Notes under the pieces: model-generated
The model's database searches: none
What the model was told of the DNA's origin: nothing
The model's input: the letters and a program-made list of their open reading frames with translations, nothing else
Part shown: positions 58,859-64,000 of the stretch, piece after piece
How positions within the stretch are numbered: the first letter of the stretch is position 1
How the letters are laid out: every line of letters begins with the position of its first letter
From: an uncultured Alphaproteobacteria bacterium
GTDB lineage: Bacteria; Pseudomonadota; Alphaproteobacteria; Rhodobacterales; Rhodobacteraceae
Length of the DNA stretch: 64,000 nt
Direction: 5' to 3'
NCBI GenBank assembly: GCA_902537235.1
Contig: CACBAO010000006.1
Location: forward strand, 1-64,000
Made by a program: the position numbers and the translations under genes

Positions 58859-59773
58859 ATGTTAAAATTTGTCGCCGGGCGGTTTTTAGTATCTTTAGCT
58901 GTCGCGTTCACAATCTCTTTCGTAACATTTTTTTTTCTTAATATTTTTACTGATCCTGCTCAAGCTGTTGCAGGAGAAGAAGCATTGTTTGAAGAAATTG
59001 AGCAGATAAGAACACAGTATGGCTTTGATCGACCGATCCTCACTAGATATTTTGAATGGTTGGGGGGAATTTTTACGGGAGATTTTGGAGTAAGCTATTA
59101 CTGGAATAAACCTGTCGGTACGCTTTTATTAGAAAGAGCACCACAGACAATAAAGCTTGCTTTGATGTCCGTAAGTGTGACCATTATGGTTGCTATCCCC
59201 TTAGGAATATTCGCTGCATTAAACCCAAATTCAATAATAGATCGTTTTGCGTTAAGCGTAGCTGTTTCTGCTCAAGCTATCCCTAATTTTTGGTTAGGGC
59301 TTATTCTTATTATTATTTTTTCCGTAACCTTTCAAATATTCCCAGTTTCAGGAGATAAAACATATTACCATTTTATTTTGCCATCAATTGTTCTTGGCAC
59401 TAGTTCCGTTCCTCCTGTGATGCGATTAATGCGGACGGGTTTACTTGATGTAATTAACTCTGATTATATTAGAACAGCCCGTTCGATTGGATTTTCCGGT
59501 TGGAGGTTGGTCACAAAGCATGCTTTAAGAAATGCTGTTTTACCAGTAATAAGTGTAGTTGCTGTGCAGCTTGGACACAAATTTGGAGGTTCACTAATAA
59601 CTGAGTCTGTTTTCGCAATAAATGGACTGGGACGATTAGCATTACTATCTATTTTAGGAGCTGATATCCCAACTGTTCAAATTTTAATTTTTGTTTTTGC
59701 CATTACTTTTATAGTTTTTAACCTTTTGTCTGACATTTTAAATGCATATTTAGATCCTAGGTTACGGTTATGA
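58859..59773 (+). CDS. ABC transporter permease (DppB-like)
   Basis: FVAGRFLVSLAVAFTISFVTFF, RTARSIGFSGWRLVTKHALRNAVLPVISV. Confidence 0.95.
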   Translation: MLKFVAGRFLVSLAVAFTISFVTFFFLNIFTDPAQAVAGEEALFEEIEQIRTQYGFDRPILTRYFEWLGGIFTGDFGVSYYWNKPVGTLLLERAPQTIKLALMSVSVTIMVAIPLGIFAALNPNSIIDRFALSVAVSAQAIPNFWLGLILIIIFSVTFQIFPVSGDKTYYHFILPSIVLGTSSVPPVMRLMRTGLLDVINSDYIRTARSIGFSGWRLVTKHALRNAVLPVISVVAVQLGHKFGGSLITESVFAINGLGRLALLSILGADIPTVQILIFVFAITFIVFNLLSDILNAYLDPRLRL

Positions 59774-60693
59774 TTTTGAAATATATATTTAGACATACAA
59801 ATCCTGATTTTCTGAATAGAGATTTTGAAAAGCTGACGCCTAAAGATATAATGTTCAGAAAAGCCATTTATCATTCGGGTTTTAAATTTGGCTTACTTCT
59901 TCTATCTACAATAACGTTTATAGGAGTTTTTGTTCCCTTTTTTGTCGATATGTCTCCATATGATCAAGATATTTCAAAGCGCCTACTACCACCAGTTTGG
60001 TCAGAGGGCGGTTCTTGGCAGTATATTTTTGGAACTGATGGAAATGGAAGAGACTATTTAGCGCGGATAATTTATGGAACAAGGGTCTCTCTAACAATCG
60101 GTATTGGTGCGGCGACCGTTGGAATGTTGATTGGTGTCACATTGGGAGTAATAGCAGGATACTTTGGTGGTATTGTTGATCAAGTTGTAAGCTACATTCT
60201 TACTTGTCAACTAGCGTTGCCAGGAATTTTATTTTTGCTAACAATAATCTCTATTGTTGGGTCCTCACTAACAGTGGTTATTTTAGTTATTGGTGTCTTA
60301 CATTGGACTCTTTTCTTAGTTGTTACTAGAGCTGCGACTCAAAGAATAAGAAACCTCGATTACATAACAGCAGCAAACGCTATTGGAGCAAGGAAAACGA
60401 ATATAATATTTACCGATATATTACCGAATGTCTTAAATCAAATTATTGTAATTTTTACACTTGAGGTTGGCGTTGCAATTTTAGCAGAAGCAACTATTTC
60501 CTTTTTAGGTTTAGGGATTCAACCGCCTACTCCATCTTGGGGTGTATTAATAGCTGAAGGTAAAGAAGCAATATTTTTTCAACCTTGGCTTATTATTCTT
60601 CCAGGTATAGCTCTTTTCCTTTTAGTTATTTCAATCAATATGTTGGGAGATGGCCTGAGAGATATTACTGATCCTAATACTAATATTGAATAA
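59770..60693 (+). CDS. ABC transporter permease (DppC-like)
   Basis: FGTDGNGRDYLARIIYGTRVSLTIG, EATISFLGLGIQPPTPSWGVLIAEGK. Confidence 0.95.
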   Translation: MILKYIFRHTNPDFLNRDFEKLTPKDIMFRKAIYHSGFKFGLLLLSTITFIGVFVPFFVDMSPYDQDISKRLLPPVWSEGGSWQYIFGTDGNGRDYLARIIYGTRVSLTIGIGAATVGMLIGVTLGVIAGYFGGIVDQVVSYILTCQLALPGILFLLTIISIVGSSLTVVILVIGVLHWTLFLVVTRAATQRIRNLDYITAANAIGARKTNIIFTDILPNVLNQIIVIFTLEVGVAILAEATISFLGLGIQPPTPSWGVLIAEGKEAIFFQPWLIILPGIALFLLVISINMLGDGLRDITDPNTNIE

Positions 60694-60696
60694 ATA

Positions 60697-62301
60697 ATGG
60701 AAACGACACTTCTTGAAATAAAAAATCTAAACATTTCATTTAATGTTAGTAAAAATATTGTAAATACTGTGGATAATTTTAGTTTGACGCTCAAAGAGAA
60801 AGAGACAATTGGTATTGTCGGAGAGTCTGGAAGTGGTAAAACAATTTCTATGTTAGGTCTTACAAGACTTCTACCTAAACAAGCTTTCGTAGACAAAGGA
60901 TCGATCCTTTTCAAGGGAAGAGATATTTCTAATATATCAAATAAAGAATTTTATCAAAAAATTAGCGGAAAAAAAATTTCAATGATCTTTCAGGAGCCTA
61001 TGACTGCCCTGAATCCAGTGTATACCATTGGAAGACAATTGATATCAACCTATTTATTCCATAATGATGTGTCAAGAAATAGTGCTTACAATAGGGCAAT
61101 TGAATTTTTAGATAAAGTTCAACTAACAAATGTTAAAGAGCGAATGGCTCAATATCCTCATCAACTTTCAGGTGGCCAAAGACAAAGGGTTATGATTGCG
61201 ATGGCATTGATAAATAGCCCTGAATTACTAATTGCTGATGAACCAACCACTGCCTTAGACGTTACTGTCCAAAAAGAGATTGTTGGGTTAATTCAGAAAT
61301 TAATTGAAAACCTTGGAATGGCCATGATCTTCATTTCCCATGATCTAGGTTTAGTATCAAAAACCTGTGAAGATATAATTGTGATGGAAAAGGGATTAAT
61401 ATTAGAAAGTGGTAAAGCAAAAGACGTCTTAACTCGACCTAAGGAAAATTACACAAAAAACCTCTTAAAATGTTTATGGAGTTTAGATGTTGATCATAAA
61501 AAAATTAATGAGTATAGGACCTTACTACTTGACGTCAAGGATATTTCTAAATCTTATCAACTCCCTGGAAGTATTCTAAAACCTAAAAAAGTTATAAATG
61601 CGGTCAGAAATGTTTCTTTTGAAATTTTTAAAGGGGAAACATTGGCGATAGTGGGTGAATCAGGTTCAGGCAAGTCTACGGTTGCAAAGATTATTAACGG
61701 CCTTACCAAAATGGACTCGGGAGACGTTTTGCTAGAAGGTAAAAAAATCGATAGTTATTCTCCATTAGAAAGAGCATTGCGTATTCAGCCTGTTTTTCAA
61801 GATCCCTATTCGACGCTAAATCCTAACCACACAATTGGTTTTATTGTTAGAAGGCCCCTTTTGCTAAATACGTCTCTGTCTTACGATGAAATAGAAACGA
61901 AAGTGGCAAAAACATTGGACTTGGTTGGTTTATCTAAAAATTTTATTAATAGATTTCCGAGCCAACTATCAGGAGGTCAGAGGCAGAGGGTCGCAATCGC
62001 CCGTGCAATAATTCTGGAACCTAAAATACTTATTTGTGATGAGCCGACTTCATCTTTGGACGTAACAATTCAATCTCAAATTTTGGATCTTCTCAATGAA
62101 CTTAAAGCACGGTTAAAAATAACTATTGTTCTTATAAGCCATAATATTTCCGTGGTGAAGTTCCTGTCTGATAGGGTCTTGGTAATGAATAATGGAGAAA
62201 TTCTGGAGAGTGGTAATACACTTAATATTATAAATAAGCCAAAAAATAATTATACGAAGAAATTAATGTCAGCTATTTTTACTGTTAAGAAAAAAGTGTG
62301 A
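60697..62301 (+). CDS. ABC transporter ATP-binding protein, two fused NBDs (DppD-DppF-like)
   Basis: Two Walker A motifs (GESGSGKTIS, GESGSGKSTV), two LSGGQRQRV signatures. Confidence 0.95.
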   Translation: METTLLEIKNLNISFNVSKNIVNTVDNFSLTLKEKETIGIVGESGSGKTISMLGLTRLLPKQAFVDKGSILFKGRDISNISNKEFYQKISGKKISMIFQEPMTALNPVYTIGRQLISTYLFHNDVSRNSAYNRAIEFLDKVQLTNVKERMAQYPHQLSGGQRQRVMIAMALINSPELLIADEPTTALDVTVQKEIVGLIQKLIENLGMAMIFISHDLGLVSKTCEDIIVMEKGLILESGKAKDVLTRPKENYTKNLLKCLWSLDVDHKKINEYRTLLLDVKDISKSYQLPGSILKPKKVINAVRNVSFEIFKGETLAIVGESGSGKSTVAKIINGLTKMDSGDVLLEGKKIDSYSPLERALRIQPVFQDPYSTLNPNHTIGFIVRRPLLLNTSLSYDEIETKVAKTLDLVGLSKNFINRFPSQLSGGQRQRVAIARAIILEPKILICDEPTSSLDVTIQSQILDLLNELKARLKITIVLISHNISVVKFLSDRVLVMNNGEILESGNTLNIINKPKNNYTKKLMSAIFTVKKKV

Positions 62302-62330
62302 ACCATAAGATGAAAGAAGTTGTTTAAATT

Positions 62331-63077
62331 ATGAATTCAAAAAACGATTTATATGTTTATAGGCCCAAAATAAAATCTCTTAAAACATCAGATCCAACTC
62401 ATTTTCTCTTTATTGGAAATAGTTATTTATACTACGGTGATGGCGTGCATAATCACGTTAAAAGAATGGCAAGATTAGATAAAGGGTTTCACTCAAAAAA
62501 AAATGCTTTTATGTCAATTACTATAAGCAATGGTGGGCTTCATGAGCACTCTTTAGAAAGTTATTTGACCCCAGGAAAGCTTCATATAAACGAGCCATTT
62601 AATATTGTTATACTTCAAGAAGGGAGTGCTCTTGGATGGGATGGGAATAGAGAAAGTTTGTTTAAAAATACTGTATCTGATTATGTAAGAAAAATTCGGG
62701 AAGCAGGAGGAGAACCAGTTCTTTACATGACCCCTGCATATGTCAAACCCCATGAGCTGGCAAACGAAGGAATGACAGATAGATTAAATAGAATTTATAC
62801 TGAAACCGCTAATGAACATGATCTTTTAGTAATTCCCGTAGGACTTGCTTTTGCTGAGGCATATAAAGAGAAAAACGATATTGAGCTTCACAAAGATTTT
62901 GATGGAACCCATCCCAGCCTACTAGGATCCATTCTAGCTTCATGTACGGTATATGCATCGATTTTTGGAAATCCAATTGGCAATCAATACAATTATTTTG
63001 GAAAGATTAGTAGGGACGATTTAGATTTTATCCAGACGATTGCTTTTGAAACCGTGAGAAAATATGTTTCCTTATAA
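62331..63077 (+). CDS. SGNH/GDSL hydrolase-like protein linked to the peptide ABC importer
   Basis: FLFIGNSYLYYGDGV (block I-like), VILQEGSA, KDFDGTHPSLLGS (catalytic D-x2-H-like). Confidence 0.65.
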   Translation: MNSKNDLYVYRPKIKSLKTSDPTHFLFIGNSYLYYGDGVHNHVKRMARLDKGFHSKKNAFMSITISNGGLHEHSLESYLTPGKLHINEPFNIVILQEGSALGWDGNRESLFKNTVSDYVRKIREAGGEPVLYMTPAYVKPHELANEGMTDRLNRIYTETANEHDLLVIPVGLAFAEAYKEKNDIELHKDFDGTHPSLLGSILASCTVYASIFGNPIGNQYNYFGKISRDDLDFIQTIAFETVRKYVSL

Positions 63078-63322
63078 AGCCCAATAGCATCTTACATTTG
63101 AAAAATCTAATTACTAATGTTTATAAATACCTTGGCTTTTATTCAATAGTGGTTGGAAATCCTTAGCTCTTAAAGTCAATTCCAAAAGGGAGAGTGAATG
63201 ATAATTGTATTAATTGGAATTCGATTTAGCTAAAAGTCCCTATTGCACACTTCTCTTTAGGCCTTTGTTATTTTGCAAAGAGGTTATTAGATAATCTCCC
63301 TATCAAAAAATACTTACATTGC

Positions 63323-63940
63323 TTATTTTTTGACCGAGCCACCTGGATCAAACCCGAGAATTGTCGGGCTCCCTAATTCTTTTATTAGCTGTGAAAAACG
63401 TATGCCCTTATTGGAAGGACGTGTTTCTCTAATTTTCTTTACTTCAGGTATTTGGGTCCAGTCTCTGTCAGGGTCATGAATAGAATTCACAACTGTTATA
63501 CCATCCGGTAAATTTGGCTCCTTATCTTTTGGATAATCGACCATATTTATCGCTATCGCCGGGTCCATTGATGTATCAATGTCTGTTACGCAGTGACCCC
63601 CAATAAACATAAATCTTCGGTCATTATAGACAGGAAAATCAACTCCCAATAATGAATAGCACGTAACGCAGTAAACCCTTATCGATTGCCCACCCTCCCG
63701 AAGTAAAAAGGGTTTCATATTTGCCTTTCCTTTAACTTTTAAAATATCAGATGGAACGTATATGGTATGCTGCAATTCTTCACCTTTTTGTCCTCCTTTA
63801 AATTCGGCCCATTTGACCGCTTGCCGACAATCTTGGCAGCCACAAAGGAAAGAACCGAGAGCCTTGTTAGCAACAACAATTATCTCGCATTTACCACAAT
63901 AACATTTAATTTTGCCTATTAGAGCTCTCCAAAAGATCAA
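63323..63940 (-). CDS. GFA (glutathione-dependent formaldehyde-activating) family protein
   Basis: CYCGKCEI...FLCGCQDCRQA...VYCVTCYSLLGV cysteine motifs. Confidence 0.8.
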   Translation of the reverse strand: MIFWRALIGKIKCYCGKCEIIVVANKALGSFLCGCQDCRQAVKWAEFKGGQKGEELQHTIYVPSDILKVKGKANMKPFLLREGGQSIRVYCVTCYSLLGVDFPVYNDRRFMFIGGHCVTDIDTSMDPAIAINMVDYPKDKEPNLPDGITVVNSIHDPDRDWTQIPEVKKIRETRPSNKGIRFSQLIKELGSPTILGFDPGGSVKK

Positions 63941-64000
63941 CTTTTATTTAAGTATGAAGCGATTTGTGAATAGATCAATAGTTTTAAATTTTTTTAGGGT

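Noticed and set aside
63078-63322. Intergenic interval checked for an RNA gene; contains an 11-codon ORF (MIIVLIGIRFS) after GGGAGAG
   Set aside because: No tRNA-like fold or convincing hairpin, and no downstream plus-strand gene in the window for a leader peptide to regulate
1-64000. Defence system, toxin-antitoxin, prophage or transposon
   Set aside because: No supporting genes seen; the helicase at 33213-35294 is a RecD2-type housekeeping/repair protein with no defence neighbours

Overview
AT-rich bacterial chromosome segment, probably from an alphaproteobacterium (inferred from gene content; not proven). It is densely coded and I saw no rRNA, tRNA, CRISPR array, IS element or phage. Main blocks: (1) ~1-11.4 kb, a near-complete purine catabolism locus: BMP-type nucleoside ABC importer, guanine deaminase, xanthine dehydrogenase small and large subunits, PuuD-type membrane urate hydroxylase with C-terminal cytochrome c, HIU hydrolase, OHCU decarboxylase, PuuE-type allantoinase, allantoicase, ureidoglycolate lyase. 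(2) ~11.5-36 kb, mixed housekeeping and accessory genes: YajQ, M32 carboxypeptidase, AlkB-like monooxygenase, Ung, COQ9, PurF, HemG-like flavodoxin, Hsp20, a TPR class III cyclase, RecD2-like helicase, several GSTs. (3) ~36.4-50 kb, a myo-inositol catabolic operon with its sugar ABC importer, plus a second kinase/isomerase/aldolase set embedded in it. (4) ~50-64 kb, PhyH dioxygenase, CoA transferase, small proteins, a dipeptide/oligopeptide ABC importer with a linked SGNH hydrolase, and a GFA protein. The most unusual item is the 518-aa ORF at 54790-56346. Its motifs read CDGSH + CDGSH + [2Fe-2S] ferredoxin + class III nucleotide cyclase + Rieske, a candidate multi-cluster redox-sensing cyclase. 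Other items worth checking: the TPR cyclase whose catalytic domain extends upstream of any ATG/GTG/TTG start, the duplicated inositol-type module, and an 11-bp perfect hairpin between the sugar ABC binding-protein and permease genes.
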